From Bradyrhizobium sp. dw_411 (GTDB lineage: Bacteria > Pseudomonadota > Alphaproteobacteria > Rhizobiales > Xanthobacteraceae): a stretch of 64,000 nucleotides of DNA. The stretch spans positions 1-64,000 of the forward strand of contig NZ_JAAVUY010000004.1 in NCBI RefSeq assembly GCF_018449695.1, given 5' to 3'. The notes beneath the pieces were generated by a model. The model was not told the origin of the DNA. It searched no databases and saw nothing but the letters and a program-made list of their open reading frames with translations. The position numbers and the translations under genes were made by a program. Positions 34,969-43,887 of the stretch are shown piece by piece (the stretch's first letter is position 1; each line of letters starts with the position of its first letter).

Positions 34969-35247
34969 ATGGGTGCACGCCGGCCTGAGCTGACCGAGCC
35001 TGTTGTCGTCGATCAGTGGTGGGCCAACCGGCGCCACGACGCGATCGTCTTCACGCTTCAGAGCTATCTCGGTCACAACCTAATCGATCTGCGCAAGCAC
35101 GCGATGGGGCGCGATGGCGTGCTGAAACCGACGTCAAAGGGCATCACCATCAAGGTGACCAGACTGAGGGACCTGCGCCAGGCAATCGAGAAGGCGATCA
35201 AGAAGGCCGAGGAGCTTGGACTTGTCGACGCGGAGGGCGCCGAGTGA
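34969..35247 (+). CDS. Small hypothetical protein
   Basis: The 92-residue basic protein starts 10 nt after the HTH gene and overlaps the next gene by 4 nt. It has Y-L-G-H-N-L-I-D-L-R-K-H in the middle and a Lys/Ala/Glu-rich C-terminal helix. No family is recognised. Its place between the HTH protein and the replication ATPase suggests an early function. Confidence 0.65.
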   Translation: MGARRPELTEPVVVDQWWANRRHDAIVFTLQSYLGHNLIDLRKHAMGRDGVLKPTSKGITIKVTRLRDLRQAIEKAIKKAEELGLVDAEGAE

Positions 35248-35744
35248 ACGCCCCGGTCCGATTAGAACCCGAACTTGAGGACCTCACGCAAGAATTCGCG
35301 GAGTGCTGCGCCATTCAAGCATGGTTCCTGAACGAAGGCTGGATTTCGAAGCAGCAGGCAGTCGATAACCTGCAGCACCTCGTTGAGAGCCTTAACGTGC
35401 CAGTCGAGGACCGAGACGCGGCTCAGGCCATCATGGCCGAGGCCTTCAGACCCCGCGACGAGGCCGAGGAAGAAGACCTGCCTTCGGACTATGCTGCGCA
35501 GATCGTTCGGCAGTGGGAATTAGCTGACGCGCGGGATCGATGGCAGCACACCGGTGAACCGCCGCCGGTGCCAGGCACAACACCTTTTGGCAATTCCCGG
35601 ACGACTGATCGCGTTCCGCAGTCGACGATTGATGCGCTCAAATTCGTCGTCAGTCTCGGTGATGCAGAATATCTCGCCAAGTGGCTGCGGGATCACTCCA
35701 ACGTCGCGCCGGCGCTCCTCGAGCAAATGCGGGAGGCCGCTTGA
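35244..35744 (+). CDS. Hypothetical acidic protein
   Basis: GTG 35244 overlaps the previous stop by 4 nt, and its own stop overlaps the ATG of the ATPase gene. The 166-residue product is acidic, helical at both ends and has a Pro-rich linker near 110-120. It may act with the ATPase (loader or primase-like partner), which is position-based inference. Confidence 0.65.
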   Translation: MNAPVRLEPELEDLTQEFAECCAIQAWFLNEGWISKQQAVDNLQHLVESLNVPVEDRDAAQAIMAEAFRPRDEAEEEDLPSDYAAQIVRQWELADARDRWQHTGEPPPVPGTTPFGNSRTTDRVPQSTIDALKFVVSLGDAEYLAKWLRDHSNVAPALLEQMREAA

Positions 35745-37084
35745 TGGTATCGCCAGCAAACCTTGCAATGGCTCGACGCGTTTTCGCGGACCTCGGATAT
35801 ACGTCGGCACCTCAGGATGACGGTCCGCCGGATGATGGATATGAGGGGCCGATCGAGCTCCCAGAATCTGCCGACACCGAGCCCCACGACGTGTCGCTGG
35901 CCACTGAGACATCGCCGCGCAAGACTTCTGAGGAGAAGTCGAAAACGCTGCACCCTACGGCATTTCGATTGCGCGATCCTGCGACAATCCCGCCGAGGGA
36001 TTCATTGTACGGCAACCACTACATGCGGGGATACGTTAGCGGCACCGTCGCGCCCGGTGGGTTGGGCAAGTCGAGCCTTGCTTTGCTTGAGGCCACGGCG
36101 ATGTGCTCGGCGCGCAGTCTCCTTGGCTATCCCGTCAGGCAACCGCTCCGAGTCTGGTATTGGGGCGGAGAGGATCCGGTAGAAGAAACCGAGCGCCGGC
36201 TGGGCGCTATTCGCCTCCACTACGACATTCGGGACGAAGAGATCGATGGGCGGCTTTTCTGCGATAGTGGCCGCGACATGTCCATCCGGATCGCCGCGAT
36301 GGTGCGCCAGCAGGCCGTAGTAGACGACAAGCTCGTCGACGAAATTATCGCAGCTCTCAAGTCGGTCGATGCGGATGTTATGATCGTCGACCCGTTTGTC
36401 GCCTCGCACGGTCTGCCCGAGAACGACAACACGGCGACCGACTGGATGATGAAGCGCGGTTGGGTCAGGATCGCGGCCGAGGCCAACGTTGCCGTGGATC
36501 TTGTCCACCACGTCAGGAAGAACGGCGGGCAGGGCGACACGACTGTTGAGGACGCCCGCGGCGCCTCGGCCACGCTCGCCGCGCTTCGTTCAGCCCGGGT
36601 GCTCAACATCATGTCGCCCGAGGACGCCAGGACGGCCGCGGTTCCGGCTGACGAACGCTGGCGGCATTTCAACGTTCAGGTGGGCAAGGCCAACATGTCG
36701 CCCCGAACCGGGAAGCCGAAATGGTATCGGCTGGCTTCAGTCAGCCTCGGCAACGGCACCGAAACGCGGCCGGAGGATTACGTCGGCGTGGTGACCGCGT
36801 GGACGATGCCGGGTGCCCTCGATGACGTTCAGGTTGGGGACCTCGTGAAGGTCCAAGAATCCATCCGGGACGGCGCGTGGGGCTCCAGTAGGCAGGCAGG
36901 CGATTGGGCCGGCTACGCCATCGGCCAAGCGCTGGACATCAACACCGGCACTGACGACGGCAAGGCGAAGGTCAACAGCATGCTCTCAGCGTGGCTCAAG
37001 TCAGGCGCCTTGAGGGAGGAAAGCCGGCACGACCACAAGAAGGGACGGGCCCGCCCGTTCATCGTCGTAGGGGTGCAATCATGA
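35744..37084 (+). CDS. RepA/DnaB-like AAA ATPase (AAA_25 type)
   Basis: The 446-residue protein has Walker A A-P-G-G-L-G-K-S-S at about 105-113, W-Y-W-G-G-E-D-P near 136-143 (typical Glu-Asp of RepA-like ATPases), Walker B D-V-M-I-V-D-P-F near 211-218 and a V-H-H-V-R-K-N-G segment near 255-262. The C-terminal part looks like a winged-helix tail. It is the functional counterpart of the ATPase at 29519-30736 in the neighbouring island. It is likely the replication helicase of the element. Confidence 0.8.
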   Translation: MVSPANLAMARRVFADLGYTSAPQDDGPPDDGYEGPIELPESADTEPHDVSLATETSPRKTSEEKSKTLHPTAFRLRDPATIPPRDSLYGNHYMRGYVSGTVAPGGLGKSSLALLEATAMCSARSLLGYPVRQPLRVWYWGGEDPVEETERRLGAIRLHYDIRDEEIDGRLFCDSGRDMSIRIAAMVRQQAVVDDKLVDEIIAALKSVDADVMIVDPFVASHGLPENDNTATDWMMKRGWVRIAAEANVAVDLVHHVRKNGGQGDTTVEDARGASATLAALRSARVLNIMSPEDARTAAVPADERWRHFNVQVGKANMSPRTGKPKWYRLASVSLGNGTETRPEDYVGVVTAWTMPGALDDVQVGDLVKVQESIRDGAWGSSRQAGDWAGYAIGQALDINTGTDDGKAKVNSMLSAWLKSGALREESRHDHKKGRARPFIVVGVQS

Positions 37085-37200
37085 CGGTCTCGCACTTTCG
37101 CACTTGTGGTGCGAGTGGACTGCGAGAAGTGCAAGAAACACCCTCGCACCCCACCTCTATAGGGGTGTGGGGTGTGGTGGGAGAGTTCGCACTGGGGTGC
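37085..37200. repeat. TCGCAC repeats with palindrome after the ATPase gene
   Basis: TCGCAC or its complement recurs many times, and CACCCCAC-CTCTATAGGGGTG-TGGGGTG forms an imperfect palindrome centred near 37163. The same kind of block (different repeat unit, similar CCCCT-TA-GGGG core) lies at the end of the other ATPase gene. Candidate origin of replication or control site. Confidence 0.5.
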
Positions 37201-37436
37201 GTGAACAACCTCATCAGCCTGCATAGCGACGTAACTCCGCAACTGCCTGGCGCTGGCGCTGGATATATGCAGGCACCTCGCCGAGCTAGTAACGCGTTAC
37301 TTCGAAGCTTGGGACAGCTGCTGGGACACGACAAGCCTTGCGACGATTGCGAAGCGCTGATCCTGCTCGACAATTTTCCTCGCCATCACCGGTCTTCGTA
37401 TTCGGTGCAGTGCTCCGGGCCGGAGGAAACCTAGAA

Positions 37437-37595
37437 ATGGCGCGATATCTGGGGGATGGGCCGGCAGCAAGGGGGGGCGTACGGGGGGTGGCCGGCGATC
37501 CTGGCGCTCTCGGCATAGTCGACATCTCTCGTCTGGTTCGCGCCGTCTCCGAAAATTTTGGGCGGCCGTCTAAAGAAAACCTCGTCAACAAATGA
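37437..37595 (+). CDS. Small 52-residue protein
   Basis: ATG 37437 follows GGAGGAAACCTAGAA, a strong ribosome-binding site, and the stop overlaps the next ATG by 4 nt. The Gly-rich N-terminal half is followed by a short helix with basic ends. The coupling and ribosome-binding site support it as real; function unknown. Confidence 0.55.
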   Translation: MARYLGDGPAARGGVRGVAGDPGALGIVDISRLVRAVSENFGRPSKENLVNK

Positions 37596-37978
37596 CAGCA
37601 AAGGTCATCACCTCGATGCCCGGGCTTCTCGACGCCATTCGAGCGCGACGGGATGAACTGAACATCAGCAACGAGACTATCGACGAAATCGCGGGGCTGC
37701 CGGCGCGCTACACGAGCAAGCTGCTGTCACCCATACCGGTGCGCGGAATCAGCCACATGTCCCTGACGGCGATCCTGGGGGCGCTGGGTATCGGTTTGGT
37801 GGTCGTCGAGGACACCGGCCAGCGGGAGAAGGTGGCGGGCCGCTGGCAGCCGCGCAAGCGCGCTCCCAACCGCAAACTCTCGGGTGCGTTGTTAGAGCCA
37901 GCAATCCAGCCGATGTTGTCGTCAACGAACGGAGGTCCCGATGTCCAAACCACTTTTGAGTTTCCGGCCGAAGCCTGA
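37592..37978 (+). CDS. Hypothetical DNA-binding-like protein
   Basis: The 128-residue product has an N-terminal helical region (L-L-D-A-I-R-A-R-R-D-E-L, then E-T-I-D-E-I-A-G-L-P-A-R-Y-T-S-K-L-L) that looks like a Cro-type helix-turn-helix, followed by a basic, disordered C-terminus. It overlaps the preceding and following genes, within one operon. A phage-type regulator is a reasonable guess. Confidence 0.6.
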   Translation: MTAKVITSMPGLLDAIRARRDELNISNETIDEIAGLPARYTSKLLSPIPVRGISHMSLTAILGALGIGLVVVEDTGQREKVAGRWQPRKRAPNRKLSGALLEPAIQPMLSSTNGGPDVQTTFEFPAEA

Positions 37979-38102
37979 ACTTGCCGAGCAGATCAAGGCG
38001 GCGGCCTCGGAAGACCGTCGGCCGGTAAGCCAGTTTATCTCCAATCTGATCGAGGATGCGCTGGCTGCACGGCGACCCGGTGATCAAAGGACGGCCGCAT
38101 GA
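37941..38102 (+). CDS. CopG-like ribbon-helix-helix protein
   Basis: ATG 37941 follows GGAGGTCCCG. The 53-residue product, L-S-F-R-P-K-P-E-L-A-E-Q-I-K then V-S-Q-F-I-S-N-L-I-E-D-A-L, fits the beta strand plus two helices of small RHH proteins. It begins inside the end of the previous gene in another frame and overlaps the next ATG. Probably a DNA-binding regulator. Confidence 0.6.
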   Translation: MSKPLLSFRPKPELAEQIKAAASEDRRPVSQFISNLIEDALAARRPGDQRTAA

Positions 38103-38824
38103 CCGATGTAGCTCAACTCCGCGCGCCGGCGATTGCCGAGAAACTTGAGGCCGCCCGCGCGTTGCTTGCTGCCCACAGCGGCGAAGTGGCACAGACCGTG
38201 CTCGACGCGGTCGAGAATGTGCCCGGGGCATTGAAGCGGTTGACCGACCTTCGCACGCGCATTTCGACCGGCGAACTCGCCGTGGCGGAGCTCGAAAAGG
38301 CCTATGATCTGGCCGGTCAGATTGACCGGCAGGCCAGCGTCGCCGCGGCGACGAAAATGCGGGGCGAACAGCTTGTCGCGTTCCGCAAGGAATTCGAGGC
38401 ACGGCAGACGGCGATGGCGGCTGTTCTCAAAGCTGCCGCGGCCATGGCATCTGCATACGGCGAGTATTCGGAAGCAACGTTGCGGGCCGCGGCGGTGATC
38501 CCATCGGGCACCACCGTGCCACCGATCGCCATCGGTGGAGAGGGTATGTATGGCGCGGCGTTTGGACCGTGCGAACGGTTGATCCTGGCTGAGCTCTACC
38601 GGTTGGCGCCCGAGCGGGCGGACGGGATAGGCCGGTTTGTGTTGCCTTTCGCAAAGCCGCCATCGGAGCGGTTCCGCGGCAATCACCCCGCGATTCCGGC
38701 CGGCATCGAAGAATTGCGCGCTGCTGACGCCGCAATCCTCGCCGATGTCTCCCAACAAATCGAGAACCTGAACGAGGCGGCCATGCGCTTCGCGCTCGCC
38801 CCTGAACGAAAGGACGCGGCATGA
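38099..38824 (+). CDS. Hypothetical helical protein
   Basis: This 241-residue Ala/Glu/Arg-rich protein is almost wholly helical, with likely coiled coil at about 12-60 and 85-120. A Gly/Pro-rich segment follows near 140-160. There is no enzyme motif. The 4-nt overlaps on both sides place it in a phage-like operon. A structural or scaffold-like role is possible but unproven. Confidence 0.6.
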   Translation: MTDVAQLRAPAIAEKLEAARALLAAHSGEVAQTVLDAVENVPGALKRLTDLRTRISTGELAVAELEKAYDLAGQIDRQASVAAATKMRGEQLVAFRKEFEARQTAMAAVLKAAAAMASAYGEYSEATLRAAAVIPSGTTVPPIAIGGEGMYGAAFGPCERLILAELYRLAPERADGIGRFVLPFAKPPSERFRGNHPAIPAGIEELRAADAAILADVSQQIENLNEAAMRFALAPERKDAA

Positions 38825-39030
38825 ACAAGTTGGCAGGACTGACGAAAGTTGATTGCGCAATCGGCTGCACCGCTGAGGGATGCGTCATAGCCGATGGCCG
38901 GCCGCACTGCATGCACCCCTGCAAATCTGGCGTGCCCTTCTCCTTCAAGGAGGATCCCGCGATCCAGAAAATCTATGCCGATGCCTGCACCGTACTGGGC
39001 GTCCAGAACAAACATCTGGTGGAGCAATGA
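38821..39030 (+). CDS. Small Cys-rich protein
   Basis: The 69-residue product has six Cys, four of them arranged C-x3-C-x4-C-x8-C, with His close to the last, in its first 35 residues. This suggests a small metal-binding fold. It overlaps both neighbours by 4 nt. Zn binding is inferred from Cys/His spacing only. Confidence 0.6.
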   Translation: MNKLAGLTKVDCAIGCTAEGCVIADGRPHCMHPCKSGVPFSFKEDPAIQKIYADACTVLGVQNKHLVEQ

Positions 39031-39524
39031 CCGATCAGGCCCATATCCCCGAGACGGCCGTCGCGGCCAGTGAAAAACTCGCAACCCTGCAGGCGGATAA
39101 GGATTGGACCGGCAAACTGCTCGCCGGCGATGCTGCCGTGACGCAGGAATGGAACGGACTGCACGAGCGCGTTCACCGCGGCGACGACGAGGCCAAGGAG
39201 GCGAAGTCGCTCGCGGATCGCGTAGCCGCCGCCATGACCGGGGATCAGCGGAGCCTGTCCGATCCGGAAGCCAAGCAGATGAACTCCACCGCTGCGATGC
39301 TTCGCGAACTCGGCATCCGCGATGAGGTCGTGACGCAGACGCTATCCGGCCGCGACGTCACCCAGGCCGAATTCGACGCCGTGATGAACTGGCAGACCCG
39401 CGTGATGCGATCCGCCGAATTCACCAAGCGATATCTCAGCGGCGATCCGGAGGCCTGTCAAAAGATGACGCTCGCCGCGATCGTGCTTTCCAGCAACATA
39501 AAAACCGAACTGAGGAGTTCCTGA
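39027..39524 (+). CDS. Hypothetical helical protein
   Basis: The 165-residue product from ATG 39027 is helical throughout, acidic, without membrane span or signal. The last third (A-E-F-D-A-V-M-N-W-Q) is amphipathic. It sits in the run of coupled small genes. No family recognised. Confidence 0.6.
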   Translation: MTDQAHIPETAVAASEKLATLQADKDWTGKLLAGDAAVTQEWNGLHERVHRGDDEAKEAKSLADRVAAAMTGDQRSLSDPEAKQMNSTAAMLRELGIRDEVVTQTLSGRDVTQAEFDAVMNWQTRVMRSAEFTKRYLSGDPEACQKMTLAAIVLSSNIKTELRSS

Positions 39525-39525
39525 C

Positions 39526-39750
39526 ATGCGGCTCAAATGTGAATTTCGCCATCTCAAGACCGACGACGAGAAAGAGATCGTTGTCACGCTCAACGGCGCC
39601 GAGTGCCAATCGGTCGAAAGCCTGCGCAAGCACAAGGGTACGGAAACGGCCGATCTTCACGCACAAGCCTACGCACTGCGCCATGCCTATGGCGAGATAC
39701 CGGACGGCTGGCGACACACGAAGCCGCCGACGCTTCTTCCTGTCTCCTGA
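39526..39750 (+). CDS. Small hypothetical protein
   Basis: The 74-residue protein begins one base after the preceding stop, following GAGGAG in that gene's end. It is mixed strand and helix (L-K-C-E-F-R-H-L then E-I-V-V-T-L-N-G-A). Function unknown. Confidence 0.55.
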   Translation: MRLKCEFRHLKTDDEKEIVVTLNGAECQSVESLRKHKGTETADLHAQAYALRHAYGEIPDGWRHTKPPTLLPVS

Positions 39751-39767
39751 TCATTGGAGAAAACCAG

Positions 39768-40022
39768 ATGTCTATCGGTCCCCCAACCACAAGCGCAACT
39801 CACGACGCCACCGGCAACGCGAGCGAAGCCACCAGGCAGGCCGCCGACGCCGCAGCACTTGCGACGTTTAAAGCTGGCGGCACCTCGGCGGCGTATCAAA
39901 CGACACTGAATGCGAACGCGGCAGCCGACTTTCGCCGGCGCATCGCCAGCGCGGTCGGAAATGGCATTGATCCAGCGGTCTTTCGCCAAGGCCTTTGGGA
40001 ACTGACGGGAAGCTTCACCTGA
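39768..40022 (+). CDS. Small Ala/Thr-rich hypothetical protein
   Basis: ATG 39768 follows TTGGAGAAAACCAG. The 84-residue product is low complexity in the first half (Ala, Thr, Asn) and helical in the second. Its TGA overlaps the ATG of the fibre-like gene, so it may be a partner or chaperone of that protein. Confidence 0.55.
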   Translation: MSIGPPTTSATHDATGNASEATRQAADAAALATFKAGGTSAAYQTTLNANAAADFRRRIASAVGNGIDPAVFRQGLWELTGSFT

Positions 40023-41530
40023 TGTCCGGCAAGAACGACATTCAAACTCGTCGACGTAAAATTATGAAACACAAACTCAATGCCTTCCTGGGTCTGCTTG
40101 CCGCCGGCTTGCTCCTCTACGCCGCGCCTGCGCTTGCCCAGACGCTTCCATACACGCTTCCGGGAAATACTGTCGTCGGGCGCCCCAACATCGGCACGGG
40201 CGAGGCAACCGCGATGCAGTTCGATCAGTTCGCATCGAGCCTCCGCGCTTCCGGCTTGCTCGCTGGAGTCTCCGTCGGCGGCAGCGTAGCCGATGGTGAT
40301 TTCGTATTCTTTGATGGGTCAACGGGCGGGACGATCAAGGACGGCGGTGCGGTTCTTCCAAATAACAGGCTCGCCAACATGCCGGCCGCGACGTTCAAGT
40401 GCAATCCGACCAACGCCACCGCGGCCATTCAGGACTGCACGATTCCGGGCCTGATTGCCCGAGGTGCCCCGGATGCCAACAACGACAAAATTCTGATCTA
40501 CGACAGCGCTGCTGGAATGCTCAAATACGTGACGCCGGGACAGATCGCATCGCCAGCGACGGCTGGCGTATCTTCCTTCAATGGGCAAACCGGCGCCATC
40601 AATCTGTATGGCCCGCCCCAAGGCCGCCTGACGCTCACTAGCGGCACGGCAATCCCGATTTCGAGCGTTGCCGGTGCGACAACCCTGTATTATACGCCGG
40701 CGGGCGGACAATTCGTGCCGATCTACAATGGCACTCAATTTGTGATGACCGATATCGGCGGCGAGCTCTCGCAGGCTACGACAGACACCACCAAATCGCC
40801 ATCCGCCGTCGCCCCTTCTCAAGTATACGATATCTTCGTATGGAACGATTCCGGGACCAGCCGGGCGACGCGCGGGCCGGCTTGGTCGGCGGGCACAGGC
40901 GGATCGAACACGGTACGAGGCACAGGCGCAGGATCGACTGCGCTCACGCTTCTCAAAGGGTTCTTAGTGAACGCCAATGCGATCACAAACGGCCCTCCTG
41001 CCAACCAGGGAACCTATGTCGGAACCGTCATGTCTGACGCTGCGTCGGCGTTGGATATGACGTTCGGCGGATCATCAGCGGGCGGCACGGCGGCCGTTCT
41101 CGGCGTCTGGAACGCCTATAATCGCGTGCATGTCACAGCGAAGGTCAACGATAACACGGCCAGTTGGACCTATTCCGGCGGGGGACAGTCGGTCGATGCC
41201 AGTACGAATAACCGCGTGAGTTTTGTTTCCGGTCTTCAGACGGATTCCATTATTGCAGACTACTACGTCACGGCGATCACGGCCGCCACTTCAGGCTCAT
41301 TCTGCTTTGTCGGACCCGCACTCGATTCTGCGGCCACATCCAACAGCCGCTCCGGTACGCAAACTACCGCAGCCGTTGCAATGGATGTGTGGGCAAATGC
41401 ACACAAGATATATCCTCCGCAAGTTGGGTCTCATTTTGTCCAAGCCACTGAAGCCGCTGACGGGACGCATCCCTGCACGTTCCTCGGCGGAGCGACGCCG
41501 CAGGCCCTCGAATTCCAAATGCAGATGTGA
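40022..41530 (+). CDS. Exported phage-fibre-like protein
   Basis: The product has 502 residues (488 if ATG 40064 is used) and begins with a signal peptide ending A-P-A-L-A-Q. A linker follows, then a region rich in Gly, Ser and Thr. From about residue 200 it shows the pattern of phage receptor-binding or fibre tips: G-R-L-T-L-T-S-G-T, Y-Y-T-P, V-W-N-D-S-G-T, R-G-T-G-A-G-S-T and W-N-A-Y-N-R-V. A Sec signal on a fibre-like protein is unusual, since phage tails are normally assembled in the cytoplasm. Its stop overlaps the esterase ATG. Confidence 0.7.
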   Translation: MSGKNDIQTRRRKIMKHKLNAFLGLLAAGLLLYAAPALAQTLPYTLPGNTVVGRPNIGTGEATAMQFDQFASSLRASGLLAGVSVGGSVADGDFVFFDGSTGGTIKDGGAVLPNNRLANMPAATFKCNPTNATAAIQDCTIPGLIARGAPDANNDKILIYDSAAGMLKYVTPGQIASPATAGVSSFNGQTGAINLYGPPQGRLTLTSGTAIPISSVAGATTLYYTPAGGQFVPIYNGTQFVMTDIGGELSQATTDTTKSPSAVAPSQVYDIFVWNDSGTSRATRGPAWSAGTGGSNTVRGTGAGSTALTLLKGFLVNANAITNGPPANQGTYVGTVMSDAASALDMTFGGSSAGGTAAVLGVWNAYNRVHVTAKVNDNTASWTYSGGGQSVDASTNNRVSFVSGLQTDSIIADYYVTAITAATSGSFCFVGPALDSAATSNSRSGTQTTAAVAMDVWANAHKIYPPQVGSHFVQATEAADGTHPCTFLGGATPQALEFQMQM

Positions 41531-42438
41531 TGAAAATGCTCTTGAAAATTGTTCTCGCAGTGCTGCTGGCGCTTGCTGCGCCCGTCGCTAACGCCTTTGA
41601 AGGGAATGCCCTCTCTGGGCCTGATCCATTTCTCTATACGACGCCGGGGCCGGGCTTTTGCTGCGGCAATTCCGTTTCGTCGAAGACGATGACTTCCCAG
41701 ATCATCAACACCGGTGTTCGCAATCTCGTCATCGTGCTCGCCGGGCAGAGCAACGTTTGCGACAATCACGGCGCGGCCTATACGCCGACAAATGCCAGCA
41801 AGATCGACAACATGTACCCCTATGGTGGGGGGATTTACGCGGCGTCCGATCCTATTTTGGGCACGTCAGCCGACAGCGCGGCGTTGGGGCCGGGCAATTT
41901 CGTTCTGCGGCTTGCGGACAACCTGATCACCGCAGGGCTGTTCGATCGGGTCATCATTTTCGCGATCGGTATTGGCGGCACGTCGATCGCCGACTGGGAC
42001 ACCGGGGTTGCTACCGGGCGTTGGCAACCGACCTTCAATCGCCTCAAGGCGAAGGGGATCATGCCGGGGCTAGCAAACACCACGATTGCAATCATCTGGG
42101 GGCAGGGCGAACAGGATGCCAGTCTCGGAACGTCTCAAGCTGCATATGCAGCGGGCTTGAACAATGTCATCAACCAGGCGCGCGCTGCGGGCTTCTCGCA
42201 AAGCAATGTTCCATTTTTCGTTGCCGAGGAAACGTGGTTCGGCGGCACGACTTCAGCAAATGTGCAGAACGCACAAAGCGCCATCGTCAATCATGCCAGC
42301 AATATCTGGGCGGGTCCGAACGCTGACAGTTTGAATAGTTCCAATCGTCAGGATAACACCCATTTCAATCCGACCGGCGCGGCTGCCGTTGCGACGCTTT
42401 GGCAGGCCGCGCTGCATGCTTTCGGAGCGCCGTTTTGA
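41530..42438 (+). CDS. Exported SGNH/sialate-acetylesterase-like hydrolase
   Basis: The 302-residue product has a signal peptide (about 1-22, ending A-N-A). It then has V-L-A-G-Q-S-N (nucleophile Ser 74), G-I-G-G-T-S, W-G-Q-G-E-Q-D near 190-196 and D-N-T-H-F-N (Asp 275, His 278): the blocks of the SASA/SGNH carbohydrate esterase family, all catalytic residues present. Coupled to the fibre-like gene, it probably removes acyl groups from surface polysaccharide outside the cytoplasm. No downstream partner on this strand. Confidence 0.8.
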   Translation: MKMLLKIVLAVLLALAAPVANAFEGNALSGPDPFLYTTPGPGFCCGNSVSSKTMTSQIINTGVRNLVIVLAGQSNVCDNHGAAYTPTNASKIDNMYPYGGGIYAASDPILGTSADSAALGPGNFVLRLADNLITAGLFDRVIIFAIGIGGTSIADWDTGVATGRWQPTFNRLKAKGIMPGLANTTIAIIWGQGEQDASLGTSQAAYAAGLNNVINQARAAGFSQSNVPFFVAEETWFGGTTSANVQNAQSAIVNHASNIWAGPNADSLNSSNRQDNTHFNPTGAAAVATLWQAALHAFGAPF

Positions 42439-42648
42439 GGACCTTCCTACGTGCAGGCGACTGTTTTTTATTGACGAACGACGGCGGTAGCGGCGCCAAC
42501 AAGACGGTGCAGACAGGCTGCCCCTAACCGGTGCCCTCAGTGAGCATGTCGCCCGGGGACATGCCCTTCGACCCATTTAATGAGAGCCGGAGATCCTGCG
42601 ACCGACCCTGTCATCAGCCGGTCGCGGGTGTGGAAAAGTCAGTGGCGG

Positions 42649-43629
42649 TTAGTTAGATACTTTCGTCCAAACCCCCTTGGTGTCCTTCATGTCGCGATGG
42701 GTCTCCTTGGAATCCCAATCCATGCATGTGCGCACGTCGCCGAAATCATTGAATGTACAAAGCTCTCGTTCAACGATTTTGCCATCCAGATTCTCTCGAG
42801 TAAGTGCAATGGCATCAGTCCCATCGAGCTTGAACATCACCCCCGTGGCACAGGTCCGCTCCTCGGGTTGACAAGATCGAAGCGTTTTCGGGGTGCCACC
42901 GTTTTGCTGTCGGGACAATTCGAAAGCCTTATTCGTGAAGTCTTTCCAAGATACAGGCGCGGATGCCTTTGTTGCTTGTTGCAATTGCATCGGTGCGCCC
43001 GGTTGCGTTTGTGGGGCAAGAGGCCCTGCTGACGCAACGGGAAGCTGTATCGGCTTTCCGACCATCGTTGTTCCCATCGACTGGAGATCAGCGGGGCTTA
43101 GCCAAACCATCTCCGATGGTGGTGTGACGACCATGCGTCCAATAATGGCAGACGGAACACCTAATTCCTTCGCCATTTTGGCCATCGAGACTGTTGCTGC
43201 ATTGGATTGAACGGTCTCTGCGCCATTCTCGTCCGATGCGCCGTGCACGCCGATCTGCGCTGTATAATTCGCGAACTTTGTTTCACCTGCCGCGAAAACC
43301 AAAAAGCAAGCCGACGCGCAGGTGGCACCTTGGCCTACGTTTGTTGCCATTTTCGCAAATCTTACTGCATCGGCTATTTTTGCTCCCTCGAGAAGGTTTC
43401 CGCCGGGAGAATTTAGCCGGATTGAGGAAACAAACTTGCCGGCGTCATTAGCGACTTTGATTGCAGCCTTCAGCCCGTCAGAGTCGCCCGGGACTATCTC
43501 GCCCGAAATAGAAATTACTATGCGGCCATCCTTCAGTGCCGATGGTTTCATGTCTGCCGCTGATGCTCGATGCGTGCTCAAAAAAGCGATTGTAGCTCCC
43601 AAGGAGACGACCCAAAAGCCCCACCTCAT
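42649..43629 (-). CDS. Exported ClpP-like serine protease
   Basis: The 326-residue protein has a signal peptide (about 1-24), then a ClpP/crotonase-type core: I-R-L-N-S-P-G-G-N at 70-78, C-A-S-A-C-F-L-V with nucleophile Ser 106 and I-G-V-H-G with His 129. This is the pattern of small periplasmic ClpP-like proteins. The C-terminal 130 residues are Pro/Gln-rich linker plus a Cys-containing domain. It is a single gene in the element and convergent with the esterase. Confidence 0.7.
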   Translation of the reverse strand: MRWGFWVVSLGATIAFLSTHRASAADMKPSALKDGRIVISISGEIVPGDSDGLKAAIKVANDAGKFVSSIRLNSPGGNLLEGAKIADAVRFAKMATNVGQGATCASACFLVFAAGETKFANYTAQIGVHGASDENGAETVQSNAATVSMAKMAKELGVPSAIIGRMVVTPPSEMVWLSPADLQSMGTTMVGKPIQLPVASAGPLAPQTQPGAPMQLQQATKASAPVSWKDFTNKAFELSRQQNGGTPKTLRSCQPEERTCATGVMFKLDGTDAIALTRENLDGKIVERELCTFNDFGDVRTCMDWDSKETHRDMKDTKGVWTKVSN

Positions 43630-43887
43630 AACTCAACTCCCCTCAACAACCCATGGAATATTCACGCAACTGGGGCGCGAGCGCAATGGCAAACGCGCGA
43701 AAAGCCGCCCGTGAGGGCTTGGCAATTACATGCAGGGCGCTATCTATGATCCGTCTGGGTAGCTCAAAATCGTAGAGCAGCCGTCCGACAAGCCCTCGGG
43801 TACATGATCGAACGGATGATGGCGATGCCCCCAGATGCGCACGGACTTTGGGATTAGGCACGCCGAGGCCCGAAAGGGCCGGGCCGG

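Noticed and set aside
37081-37434. Frame of 117 codons starting in a 4-nt overlap with the ATPase stop
   Set aside because: It runs through the TCGCAC repeat and palindrome block, has biased composition and no ribosome-binding site other than the overlap. The repeats are the better explanation.
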